Source: DASXMT01 sp035569695 (GTDB lineage Bacteria; Actinomycetota; Acidimicrobiia; Acidimicrobiales; RAAP-2). Taken from it: a stretch of DNA of 64,000 nt. Made by a program: the position numbers and the translations under genes. Below the pieces are notes generated by a model that was not told the DNA's origin, did not search any database, and saw only the letters and a list, made by a program, of their open reading frames with translations. The stretch spans positions 9,319-73,318 of the forward strand of contig DATMMO010000182.1 of NCBI GenBank assembly GCA_035569695.1, written 5' to 3'. How positions within the stretch are numbered: the stretch's first letter is position 1; the number at the start of each line of letters is the position of its first letter. Below, piece after piece: positions 43,824 to 51,972 of this stretch.

Positions 43824-44873
43824 ATGGACCTTTCTTACAGCGACGAGCAGCGGGACCTGCGCGAGAGCCTGGCCACCTTCTTCTCGAAGGAATCCACGCC
43901 CGAACGGGTGCGTGCGGCCGAGCCCAGCGGCTTCGACCCGGGGCTGTGGGCGAAGATGGCGGCCATGGGCCTGCCCTCGATGGCCGTGGCTCAGGACCTG
44001 GGCGGCGGCGGGGGATCATTGCTCGATCTGGTGCTCACTGCCGAAGAGTTCGGGCGGCGGATTCCCCCCGCCCCGCTGATCGAGTCGGCGGTGGCCACCA
44101 ACCTGCTGGCCCGAGTGCAAGGAGCCGGGGCCTCGGAGGCGGCCCGTGAGCTCCTGGCCGAAGCGGTGGCCGGCGACTCCCTGGTCAGCGTGGCCCTCGA
44201 ACCCCTTCGCTCGGGCGTGGCCAAGCTGGCGCCGGCGGGGGCCGTAGCCGACGCCGTGCTGGCCCTGGACGGAGACGACCTGGTGGCCTTCCGATCCGAG
44301 GTCAGCCCGCGCTCCCCCCTCGAGGTGCCGGCCAATCTGGGGACCTCGCCCCTGGCCAATCGGGGCGCGGGCATTGACGAAGGGGTCGTCCTGGCTTCGG
44401 GGCCCGAGGCCCGAGCCGCCTACGACCGGGCTCGCCAGGAGTGGCAGGTCCTGATGGCTGCGGCCCTGGTGGGCCTGGCCCAGACGGCCCTGGACATGGG
44501 ATCGGCCTACGCACGACAACGTCAGGCCTTCGGGGTGCTCATCGCCTGGTTCCAGACGGTCCAACACCGGCTGGCCGACGCCGTCACCGACCTCGAGGGG
44601 GCACGCCTGCTGACCTACGAGGCGGGCTGGTCCGCTGATGAAGGACTGGCGAACGCCCCGGCCCTTGCCGCCATGGCCTTCCGGTTCACGTCGGAGGTGG
44701 CCTTCCGGATCGCGGCTGAGAGCCTGCACGTCCACGGTGGCTACGGATACACGCTGGAGTACGACATCCAGCTCTATTTCAGACGGGCCAAGGCCTGGCC
44801 CCTGGCCTCTGGGGACCCGCGTGTGGGCTACCAGGAGCTGGCCAGCCAATTGTTCGAGCGCAAGGAGCACTGA
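43824..44873 (+). CDS. acyl-CoA dehydrogenase family protein
   Basis: A 349-residue FAD-dependent protein of the acyl-CoA dehydrogenase fold. N-terminal YSDEQRDLRESLATFFSKES, mid GLPSMAVAQDLGGGGGSLLD, and C-terminal SLHVHGGYGYTLEYDIQLYF are typical. It lacks the usual central W-I-T-N-type substrate segment and resembles the smaller subunit of heterodimeric steroid/side-chain dehydrogenases. It is immediately followed by a second acyl-CoA dehydrogenase gene with a 1-bp gap, so an alpha2beta2 enzyme is likely by analogy to FadE pairs. Confidence 0.88.
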   Translation: MDLSYSDEQRDLRESLATFFSKESTPERVRAAEPSGFDPGLWAKMAAMGLPSMAVAQDLGGGGGSLLDLVLTAEEFGRRIPPAPLIESAVATNLLARVQGAGASEAARELLAEAVAGDSLVSVALEPLRSGVAKLAPAGAVADAVLALDGDDLVAFRSEVSPRSPLEVPANLGTSPLANRGAGIDEGVVLASGPEARAAYDRARQEWQVLMAAALVGLAQTALDMGSAYARQRQAFGVLIAWFQTVQHRLADAVTDLEGARLLTYEAGWSADEGLANAPALAAMAFRFTSEVAFRIAAESLHVHGGYGYTLEYDIQLYFRRAKAWPLASGDPRVGYQELASQLFERKEH

Positions 44874-44874
44874 G

Positions 44875-46053
44875 GTGGACTTCGTCATGGAGGACGATCT
44901 GGCCGAGCACCGACGGGCCGCGCAGGAGTGGCTGGCCGAACACGTCCGTCCGGAGTGGGCCGATGAGCAGTACTGGAGCGGGACCCATCACACCGATGCG
45001 CTCCACCAGCAGTTGGCCCGTGATGGGATCCTGGGCGCGGGCTGGCCGGCCGAGTACGGAGGAAGCGACACCAACCCGGACTTCGCCCGAGCCGTCCTGG
45101 ATGCCGTAGCCGGTGCCGGCCTCTACGCCGACGGTTGGGCCACCACCAACATGGTGATCCGGACCATCCAACACGTCGGAACCGAGGATCAGAAAAGGAC
45201 CCTCATCGCCGGTGCCTTGCGCGGCGAGATCCTCATCGCGCTGGGCTATTCGGAACCCGACTCCGGCTCGGACGTGGCCGCGGCCAAGACCCGGGCCGTC
45301 AAAGACGGTGAGCAATGGGTGATCGACGGCCAGAAGATGTTCACCAGCACAGCTCAATCGTGCACGCACGTGTTCGTCCTGGCCCGCACCAACACCGAGG
45401 TGCCCAAGCACAAGGGTTTGACCATGTTCCTGGTGCCGACGGACGCAGCGGGCTTCGAGTTGCAACCCGTCTACACCCTCGGCGGTCAACGGACCAACGC
45501 CACCTTCTACTCCGATCTCCGGATACCTGACTCGCTGCGGATCGGAGGCATCGACGAGGGCTGGCGGGTGATGCGGGTCGCCCTCGTCTACGAACGAGGC
45601 GGCGGCGGCGGCGGGTCCGCGGGGCCGACCCTGGCCGAGAAGGCCGCCGCCTGGGCCATGTCGACAGAGCGGGCCGACGGGAACACCTACTACGACGACC
45701 CGGTGAACCGGGAGCGCTTGGCCAAGATGGCGGTCGAACAGGAGGTAGGACGCCTCCTCGGGCTGCGGGTCCGCTGGATGAACTCCATCGGCGAGCTTCC
45801 CGGGATCGAGGGTTCGATGTCCAAGCTGTTCAACAGCGAGGCGAGCCAACGCCACTACGGCGAGCTGGTCGACATGCTGGGATCAGCGGGTGTTCTGCAA
45901 CCAGGAGCGGCCGGAGCCCCGCTCGACGGCGATCTCGAGGCCCATTTCCGCTCGACCGTGGTATCGACCATCTACGGCGGGGCCAGCGAGATCCAGCGGG
46001 ACATCATCGCCCAGGGACGCCTGGGGCTTCCGAGGAATCGGCCCCAGAGCTGA
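44875..46053 (+). CDS. acyl-CoA dehydrogenase family protein
   Basis: A 392-residue FAD-dependent acyl-CoA dehydrogenase: ALGYSEPDSGSDVAAAKTRA and WVIDGQKMFTSTAQSCTHVF are the FAD-binding loop segments, and STIYGGASEIQRDIIAQGRL is the conserved C-terminus. The GTG at 44875 is 1 bp after the upstream stop, with AAGGAG at 44862; an ATG at 44887 is an alternative. Likely the larger subunit of a heteromeric enzyme with the preceding gene, acting in beta-oxidation of an unusual acyl-CoA. Confidence 0.9.
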   Translation: MDFVMEDDLAEHRRAAQEWLAEHVRPEWADEQYWSGTHHTDALHQQLARDGILGAGWPAEYGGSDTNPDFARAVLDAVAGAGLYADGWATTNMVIRTIQHVGTEDQKRTLIAGALRGEILIALGYSEPDSGSDVAAAKTRAVKDGEQWVIDGQKMFTSTAQSCTHVFVLARTNTEVPKHKGLTMFLVPTDAAGFELQPVYTLGGQRTNATFYSDLRIPDSLRIGGIDEGWRVMRVALVYERGGGGGGSAGPTLAEKAAAWAMSTERADGNTYYDDPVNRERLAKMAVEQEVGRLLGLRVRWMNSIGELPGIEGSMSKLFNSEASQRHYGELVDMLGSAGVLQPGAAGAPLDGDLEAHFRSTVVSTIYGGASEIQRDIIAQGRLGLPRNRPQS

Positions 46054-46108
46054 TCGGGGCCGGGTGCGGCTGCCCATGGTCGAGGGGCGGGACCGGTGGG
46101 TCAGTCGC

Positions 46109-46975
46109 TCAGAACCGGCTGATGATCTGCTGGCCGTAGCGCTGCAGCGACGGCCCAGGGTCGGCGCCGAACAGGGCCGAGGGCACGAGCACTCGGGAGG
46201 CTCCCAGTGATCGAAGAGACTCCACGTCGGCCACGGCCTCCTCCCCGGTAGTAACCGAGCTGTCCATCGTCACCTCGATGGCAGAGGGGTCCCGGCCCGC
46301 CTCTTCGGCACTCCCGCGCACAATGTCCAACAGCCGCGGCACCTCGGCACGATCGACGCCGTAGGGGAAGTACCCATCGCCCACCCGGCCGGCCCGGCGA
46401 GCGGCCGCCTCGCTGTGGCCCCCGATGTGCACCGGGATAGACCCGTTGGCCGGCTTGGGTCGGAGAAAGCAATCGCGAAAGCTGGTCGTCTCCCCTTCGA
46501 AGCTGGCCTGCTCCCCGGTCCACAGGGCCCGCATGGCTGCGATCGCCTCCTCGGTGCGCGGCCCCCGACCCTCGAAGGGGACGCCCAGGGCCTCGAACTC
46601 CTCGCGGAGCCAACCCACACCGGCCCCGAGGACCACTCGGCCCCCGGAGAGGTGGTCCAGCGTAGCCAGCTGGTTGGCCAACACCACCGGATTTCGTTGG
46701 GGCACGATGAGGATGCCGGTCCCCAGCCGGACGGTCGAGGTGGCATGGGCCACGTACGCCAGCCAGATCAGCGGATCGGGAAAGGCCGAGTCCTCGGGCC
46801 CTATCCGCCCCGACGGATCGTAGGGGTACCGGGACCGGTAGCCGGCCGGAACCACCACGTGGTCGACGGTCCAGATCGACTCGAAGCCGGAGGACTCGGC
46901 CGCTCGGGCCAGGAGCGCGCCCTCCTTGGGCCCGGCGAACGGGCCGATGTTGGCAAAGGCCACCCCGAATTCCAT
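46109..46975 (-). CDS. LLM-class F420-dependent oxidoreductase
   Basis: A 288-residue luciferase-like enzyme: MEFGVAFANIGPFAGPKEGA, then GFESIWTVDHVVVP, VRLGTGILIVPQRNPVVLAN, GGRVVLGAGVGWLREEFEAL and IPVHIGGHSEAAARRAGRVG. It matches the actinobacterial F420-dependent group. The ATG at 46975 begins the typical N-terminus but has no ribosome binding site; the sequence just before it is AT-rich (AAAAATT), so a leaderless or unusual start is possible. Divergent from the TetR gene at 47127. Confidence 0.88.
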   Translation of the reverse strand: MEFGVAFANIGPFAGPKEGALLARAAESSGFESIWTVDHVVVPAGYRSRYPYDPSGRIGPEDSAFPDPLIWLAYVAHATSTVRLGTGILIVPQRNPVVLANQLATLDHLSGGRVVLGAGVGWLREEFEALGVPFEGRGPRTEEAIAAMRALWTGEQASFEGETTSFRDCFLRPKPANGSIPVHIGGHSEAAARRAGRVGDGYFPYGVDRAEVPRLLDIVRGSAEEAGRDPSAIEVTMDSSVTTGEEAVADVESLRSLGASRVLVPSALFGADPGPSLQRYGQQIISRF

Positions 46976-46986
46976 AATTTTTAAGG

Positions 46987-46996
46987 CTGACGTCAA
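46987..46996. promoter_or_regulatory. TGACGTCA palindrome between LLM and TetR genes
   Basis: CTGACGTCAA on the plus strand contains the 8-bp palindrome TGACGTCA. It shares TTGAC and GTCA arms with the proposed operator but lacks the central spacer bases. It lies 12 bp before the LLM start and 131 bp before the TetR start. Confidence 0.35.
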
Positions 46997-47126
46997 CATC
47001 GAGCCCCGTCAAGCCCGTCCCGAGGGCTCCTTCCCGGGGTGGATCGACGGGCGCCCAGGCAGCGGCAGCTACATTTGCACGCGAGCCTGGAAGGACCTGG
47101 GCTCCGGGAGAGGGTCGAATACAGCC

Positions 47127-47813
47127 ATGGCTGAGCAGGTCAGTGATTCAAATGGCGATCGGAAGCGCTCACGCAAGGGTGTCCTGACCCGGGCGCGGCT
47201 CATCGAGGCAGCCAAGGAGGTCTTCGAGGCCGACGGCTTCCTCGATGCCCGGATCTCCGACATCACCGAACGAGCCGGGCTCTCCTACGGAGCGTTCTAC
47301 CACTACTTCGACTCCAAAGAGGAGGTCTTCCGCGAGGTGGCGGCCCGGGTCGACGAGCGCCTCAGCGCACCATTGGACAGCATCATCCTGGCCCCCTCGT
47401 CGGACCTGCCTCCCGAGCAACGCATCCGGGAATCCCTTACTCGCCATCTCACCAGTTATCGCTCCGAGGCCCGGATCATGGGGGTCATCGAGCAGGTCTC
47501 GCGCTACGACGAAGAGGTGGCGGCCATGCGGTTCGCCCGTCACCAGGAATACAACAAGCGGATCGGCGACTCCATCCGGCAATTGCAACGACACGGCATG
47601 GCCGACGAGCAACTCCAGCCCCAAATAGTGGCGGCCATACTGGGCGGCATGACCCAGCGGTTCGCCGAGATGTGGCTCGTGCAGGGCATCGTGAAGCTCA
47701 CGTTCAACGACGCCGTCGAGCAGCTCACCTTGGTCTTCGTGAACGCACTCGGCTTGCCGAAGCCGGCTGCCTCTTCACGCAAAAAGAGGGCGACCACCCG
47801 TTCGACAGCCTGA
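47127..47813 (+). CDS. TetR-family transcriptional regulator
   Basis: A 228-residue regulator with an N-terminal HTH (RKGVLTRARLIEAAKEVFEA, then RISDITERAGLSYGAFYHYF, then DSKEEVFREV). The C-terminal domain ends VEQLTLVFVNALGLPKPAAS plus a basic tail. It is a paralogue of the TetR protein at 27310, and both probably sense lipophilic or acyl-CoA ligands. Divergent from the LLM gene with a short palindrome between; convergent with the NDMA-type alcohol dehydrogenase. A good candidate to bind the palindromes at 42859 and 52815. Confidence 0.88.
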   Translation: MAEQVSDSNGDRKRSRKGVLTRARLIEAAKEVFEADGFLDARISDITERAGLSYGAFYHYFDSKEEVFREVAARVDERLSAPLDSIILAPSSDLPPEQRIRESLTRHLTSYRSEARIMGVIEQVSRYDEEVAAMRFARHQEYNKRIGDSIRQLQRHGMADEQLQPQIVAAILGGMTQRFAEMWLVQGIVKLTFNDAVEQLTLVFVNALGLPKPAASSRKKRATTRSTA

Positions 47814-47827
47814 TCAGCCGGTCAGGT

Positions 47828-47857
47828 TGATCAATCGAAGGCTGATCAATCGAAGGC
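47828..47857. repeat. 15-bp tandem duplication at the 3' end of the alcohol dehydrogenase gene
   Basis: TGATCAATCGAAGGC occurs twice in direct succession. The second copy covers the stop codon and last codons of the dehydrogenase (minus strand); the first lies just downstream. It looks like a small slippage duplication of the gene end. Confidence 0.7.
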
Positions 47858-49000
47858 GATGACCCCTCTGATGTTCACCCCGTCGAGCATGTCCTGGTAG
47901 CCCTGGTTGATCTGGTCGAGTCGGTACGTCCTGGTGATCAACTCGTCCAGCATGAGCTGCCCGGACTTGTACAGGTCCAACAGGTTGGGGATGTCGAAAC
48001 GGGGGTTGGCAGCACCGAAGACCACGCCGCGCACCTCCTTTTGCCACATGGCCAGCTCGAAGAGGTTGATGCTGCACTCGGTCTGCGACTGGGGGGCCAC
48101 ACCGGTGACGACACAGGTTCCGCCCTTGCCGGTGAGGGTGAGGGCATTGGCCATGAGGTCGCCGAACATCACGCTGGGCATCAGGATGACGGCATCGGCC
48201 ATCTGACCCCGGGTGAGCTCGGTGACCAGGGGTATCGCCTCATCCATGGACCCGAGCGCATGCGTGGCCCCGAAGTCGAGGGCCGACTTCTGCTTGAACT
48301 CGACCGGGTCCACGGCCACGATGTGCTTGGCCCCGGCCATACGGGCACCCTGGACGGCGTTGATGCCGACGCCGCCGATGCCGACCACGACGACGGTCTC
48401 CCCCGGCATGACCTCGGCCCGGTACACCGCCGAACCCCACCCGGTCGTCACCCCGCACGAGACCAGGGCCACCACGTTCAGCGGGAGGTCGGGCTCCACC
48501 TTCACCAGCGAGGCCTCATGCACCACGCTGTGCTCGGCGAACGTACCCACTTTGGCCATGACGTTGAGGTCCTGGCCGTTCAGGTGGTAGCGGGAGGTGC
48601 CATCGGAGATCTGGCCCGGGGCGAAGGTTGCCGCGCCCAGGTCGCAGAGATTCGAGTGGCCGGTGGTGCACATCCGGCACCGGCCGCAGATGGGGAAGAA
48701 GCTGGCGGCGACGTGGTCGCCGGGCTCGACGCTGCGTACCCCGGGGCCGACTTCAAGGACGACGCCTCCCCCTTCATGGCCGCCCACCATGGGGAACAAT
48801 CGGGGCTCCGGCTGTTCGGGCACCTCCACTGGTTCCCCACTGGCGCCGATGTCCCGCGTCCGGAGATGCTGGTCGGAATGGCACAGGCCGGCGGCGGCCC
48901 ACTTGACCAGGACCTCCTGTTCCTTGGGCGGATCCAGGTCGATCTCTTCGATCTGCCAGTCCTGCCTCCGTCCGTACAGGATTGCCGCGTGCGTCTTCAT
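47846..49000 (-). CDS. NDMA-dependent alcohol dehydrogenase (mycofactocin-associated MDR)
   Basis: A 384-residue zinc MDR protein. AAGLCHSDQHL and VGGHEGGGVVLEVGPG carry catalytic-zinc ligands; CGRCRMCTTGHSNLCDLGA carries the structural zinc cysteines; VVVVGIGGVGINAVQGARMA is the Rossmann motif. The overall sequence, including LVSCGVTTGWGSAVYRAEVM and INQGYQDMLDGVNIRGVIAF, matches the Rxyl_3153/NDMA-dependent group, in which NADH is bound tightly and re-oxidised via mycofactocin. The ATG at 49000 is used. It shares the mycofactocin theme with the SDR at 36264. Convergent with the TetR gene. Confidence 0.9.
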   Translation of the reverse strand: MKTHAAILYGRRQDWQIEEIDLDPPKEQEVLVKWAAAGLCHSDQHLRTRDIGASGEPVEVPEQPEPRLFPMVGGHEGGGVVLEVGPGVRSVEPGDHVAASFFPICGRCRMCTTGHSNLCDLGAATFAPGQISDGTSRYHLNGQDLNVMAKVGTFAEHSVVHEASLVKVEPDLPLNVVALVSCGVTTGWGSAVYRAEVMPGETVVVVGIGGVGINAVQGARMAGAKHIVAVDPVEFKQKSALDFGATHALGSMDEAIPLVTELTRGQMADAVILMPSVMFGDLMANALTLTGKGGTCVVTGVAPQSQTECSINLFELAMWQKEVRGVVFGAANPRFDIPNLLDLYKSGQLMLDELITRTYRLDQINQGYQDMLDGVNIRGVIAFD

Positions 49001-49209
49001 GTCCCCAACCCCCTGAGCAGTGGACGGCCCCGACGGGTCGCGTCCAAAGTGTGCCACCAACGCGGACACGATTGCACAGGGCAGTTCGTTGGATGACTCG
49101 ACAGGCGTGACCGACCGACAGACCGTCAGATCAGTCAAACCCGGTGCGGTGCGGCGCGAGACGAATGGCTACGCTGCCTCACCGCAAGCCGATCGGAAGG
49201 ATCGAAACA

Positions 49210-49980
49210 GTGACGGACACACCCCAGTTCCAGCGGATCAAGCTGTCCCGGACGGGGAGGACGGCCGTGCTCACCCTGGCCAGCGACAAGGTGAACGCCC
49301 TGGATCGAGACGTGCTGGACGAGGTGACCGCGTGTGTCGATCGGTGCGAACGCGACCCGGACATCGGTGCCCTCGTCGTCACCGGTGCGGGCTCCCTCTT
49401 CTCGGCCGGGGTCAATGTCAAAGACGTCCTGGACAACGACACGGCCCACACCGGGGAGCTCCTGAGCGCACTGAGCACGGCGGTGGTGAGCCTGTTCCGG
49501 TGCTCGAAACCAACGGTGGCCGCCATCAACGGATCGGCCATCGCCGGTGGTTGCCTGCTGGCCTGTGCCTGCGACCAGCGGCTCGTGGCCGACGACGCCC
49601 GGATCGGCGTGACCGAGCTCCGGGTCGGGGTGGCCTTTCCCACCTTTGCCATCGAGCTGCTCAAGCATGCCTGTGGCCCCAAGGCCGAACAACTGGTGTT
49701 CGATGCCCGATTGCTGGATGCCGACGAGGCATGCCGATTCGGTCTGGCCCATCGATGCCTGCCCCGATCCGAGCTCGACGCCGCGGCGATGGCCTCGGCC
49801 GAGCAGCTGGCCTCGCTCGACGCTCGGGCCTATGGATTGGCCAAAGCGTCGATCCGCCGGGCGGCGCTGTCGGCCATGGACGACGAGGTCGGCCGCCTGC
49901 TCGACCGGCAGGTGAGCGGGCACTGGCAGGCCGACCAGACCAGGGCCAACCTGGAGCGGTTGCTCAAGCCGAAGGGCTAG
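49210..49980 (+). CDS. enoyl-CoA hydratase/isomerase family protein
   Basis: A 256-residue crotonase-fold protein: TLASDKVNALDRDVLDEVTA, then VTGAGSLFSAGVNVKDVL (oxyanion region) and TVAAINGSAIAGGCLLACAC. The usual catalytic glutamates are not obvious, so hydratase activity is unproven. The GTG at 49210 follows GGAAGG by 9 bp; an ATG at 49165 is in frame. Divergent from the alcohol dehydrogenase gene. Confidence 0.87.
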   Translation: MTDTPQFQRIKLSRTGRTAVLTLASDKVNALDRDVLDEVTACVDRCERDPDIGALVVTGAGSLFSAGVNVKDVLDNDTAHTGELLSALSTAVVSLFRCSKPTVAAINGSAIAGGCLLACACDQRLVADDARIGVTELRVGVAFPTFAIELLKHACGPKAEQLVFDARLLDADEACRFGLAHRCLPRSELDAAAMASAEQLASLDARAYGLAKASIRRAALSAMDDEVGRLLDRQVSGHWQADQTRANLERLLKPKG

Positions 49981-50160
49981 ACACACCCCGGCCGTGGCTG
50001 GCCGCACCGGGCCGGGCGCCGCCCCATCGGTTCAGGTAGCAGACCTCCTCCAGAGGCCTTCGGTCGGCCGGCTTCAAGTCGGTTCCGGTGTAGTAGGCCA
50101 CGGGCAGCAGGCAGGCCTGGGCGTAGCCCCGGGGGAATACCCAAGAGCTCTCGACGGTGT
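49964..50160 (-). pseudogene. C-terminal remnant of a nitroreductase-like gene
   Basis: The minus-strand frame reads SWVFPRGYAQACLLPVAYYT, then GTDLKPADRRPLEEVCYLNR, W, then a stop at 49964. The pattern Q-A-x-L-L-P-V-A-Y-x-x-G-T-D-x-K-P-A-x-R-R-P-x-x-E-V is the C-terminal end of a nitroreductase subgroup. No start or FMN-binding N-terminus is present; the frame upstream is unrelated. It is likely the leftover of a deletion, and sits downstream of the SnoaL-like gene on the same strand. Confidence 0.55.
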
Positions 50161-50209
50161 GGAGAGCAGCCGGTCGACGGTGTGGAGGTCGAACCCACCG
50201 GTTGCGCGC

Positions 50210-50641
50210 TCAGACGGCGCCATCAGCGGTCCTGGTCCACCGGGCCGCCCCCAGGTCGACAATGATGAGGCGATCGGCAAAACGCCAGCTCCCGTCCACC
50301 TTCTCGAACCGGTCGACGTACTGACCCGAGAGCATGACGTCGATCCCCCCGGTCGGCACCTGGCGCAGCACGGTCCAGTAGCAGTGCGAGGTGGCCGAGG
50401 ACGACTCCGCCTCGACAGCAACGGTCAGGTTGGTCAGGAGGTGCTTGGTTGGCGCGGTGCCGTCCGCGGCCAGGCGCTGGTACACCGGCCTGATCTCATC
50501 GCTCCCGCGCAGCACCGAACCGTTGGGCTCCGATCGCAGGGTCGAGTGCTCGAACAGGGCCACCACCGCCTCGGTATCGCCCCCATCGAGCAGCAGGGCG
50601 TAGGAGTGCACGAGCGCGGTGATCTCATCCGTATCGGACAT
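50210..50641 (-). CDS. SnoaL-like / nuclear transport factor 2 family protein
   Basis: A 143-residue protein: EITALVHSYALLLDGGDTEA, then GSDEIRPVYQRLAADG, then TNLTVAVEAESSSATSHCYW. It has the SnoaL/NTF2 fold pattern used by small cyclases, isomerases and dehydratases. The ATG overlaps the epoxide hydrolase stop (TGATG), so it is translationally coupled to it. A second SnoaL-like gene is at 37163. Acting on the product of the epoxide hydrolase is plausible. Confidence 0.85.
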   Translation of the reverse strand: MSDTDEITALVHSYALLLDGGDTEAVVALFEHSTLRSEPNGSVLRGSDEIRPVYQRLAADGTAPTKHLLTNLTVAVEAESSSATSHCYWTVLRQVPTGGIDVMLSGQYVDRFEKVDGSWRFADRLIIVDLGAARWTRTADGAV

Positions 50642-51792
50642 CAGGTACCTCGCACCGTTGCGAAGAACTGGCGGAGATCGCCGACGAACAGCTCGGGCTG
50701 CTCCATCGCCGCGAAGTGGCCGCCGCGGGGCATGTCGGCCCAGTGGGTCACGTTGTACTGCCGCTCGACCCACGACCGGGGCCACCGCAGGATCTCTTTC
50801 GGATAGCGAGCCACGCCGGTGGGAACAGTGATGAAGGGCGGCGGCTCGGCCAGCGCGTCGCCGTGATTCCTCTCCCAGTACAGCCGGGCCGAAGAGGTGG
50901 CGGTCTGGGTCGCCCAGTACAGCATCACGTTGGTGAGCAACTGGTCTCTCGTGAAGCAATTCTCCGGGTGACCGTCGCAGTCGCTCCAGGCCCGGAACTT
51001 CTCCACGATCCAGGCCAGCAGCCCGGCGGGCGAGTCGTTGAGGGAGACACCCAGGGTCTGGGGCTTGGTCCCCTGCTCGTTGGCATAGCCGGCTTCCTCC
51101 CGTTGAAAGCGTTGCATGGCGGCCAGGTCGCCCTCTTCCACCTCGGTGAGCGGTGCGCCATCTTTCGACGGCGTTCCGATGGGCATGTTGAGGTGGATGG
51201 CGGCGCAGTGTTCGGGGTCGAGCACACCGATCCGGGTGGTCACCTGGGCGCCCCAGTCGCCACCTTGGGCCATATAGCGCCCATATCCCAGCCTGCTCAT
51301 CAGGACGACGAAGGCCTGGGCGATGCGCCGGACATCCCAGCCGGGCGTCCGTGGCGGCTCGGAGAAGCCGTATCCGGGCAGGGACGGGACGACCACGTGA
51401 AAGGCGTCGGCCGCCTCCCCGCCGTAGGCCTCCGGATCGGTGAGCCGAGGGATGACGTCCTGGAACTCGACCACCGATCCCGGCCAGCCGTGGGTGAGCA
51501 GGATGGGCATGGCGTCGACATGATGCGAGCGGGCGTGGATGAAATGGATCTGCTGCCGGTCGATGGTTGTCCGGAAGTGGGCCAGCTCGTTCAGCCGCGC
51601 CTCCTGTGACCGCCAGTCGTAGGTGTGGCGCCAGTACTCCACCAACTCCTGCAGGTAATCGACGGGGATCCCGTACTCCCAGCCCGTGCCCTCGATCTGG
51701 TCCGGGAATCGAGTCCGGCCCAGACGATCATCCAGGTCCTGGAGCACCGAGTCGTCCACGTCGACCCGGAATGTCTCGACCGTCTCGCTCAT
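50641..51792 (-). CDS. epoxide hydrolase family protein (EHN plus alpha/beta hydrolase)
   Basis: A 383-residue protein. The N-terminal EHN domain (VDDSVLQDLDDRLGRTRFPD, then VDYLQELVEYWRHTYDWRSQ) is followed by the alpha/beta hydrolase domain: oxyanion motif LLTHGWPGSVVEFQDVI, nucleophile YMAQGGDWGAQVTTRI with the catalytic Asp, and catalytic His in MPRGGHFAAMEQPELF. It matches microsomal-type epoxide hydrolases, which open epoxides to diols. The ATG at 51792 is used. Divergent from the SDR at 51973; its partner SnoaL-like gene follows. Confidence 0.9.
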   Translation of the reverse strand: MSETVETFRVDVDDSVLQDLDDRLGRTRFPDQIEGTGWEYGIPVDYLQELVEYWRHTYDWRSQEARLNELAHFRTTIDRQQIHFIHARSHHVDAMPILLTHGWPGSVVEFQDVIPRLTDPEAYGGEAADAFHVVVPSLPGYGFSEPPRTPGWDVRRIAQAFVVLMSRLGYGRYMAQGGDWGAQVTTRIGVLDPEHCAAIHLNMPIGTPSKDGAPLTEVEEGDLAAMQRFQREEAGYANEQGTKPQTLGVSLNDSPAGLLAWIVEKFRAWSDCDGHPENCFTRDQLLTNVMLYWATQTATSSARLYWERNHGDALAEPPPFITVPTGVARYPKEILRWPRSWVERQYNVTHWADMPRGGHFAAMEQPELFVGDLRQFFATVRGT

Positions 51793-51972
51793 CGCTCGCC
51801 ACCGGCTTTCCTCGTGTGGCCCACCAGTCGAATCAGGTCGCAGCGGTGCCGTCAAGTACCCGCTTCGAATTCGAGGGCGGGTGCCAACGGCGGTCTTCGG
51901 TTATCTTCCGGACTCACGAGAGGCACCACGAACGTGTTGTGGACCCGTGCCACCCGACTGGAGGAGTTGCAT

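Noticed and set aside
51865..51874. Palindrome TCGAATTCGA between the epoxide hydrolase and SDR genes
   Set aside because: A single 10-bp palindrome with no second copy noticed and no match to the other proposed operators; it may be chance.
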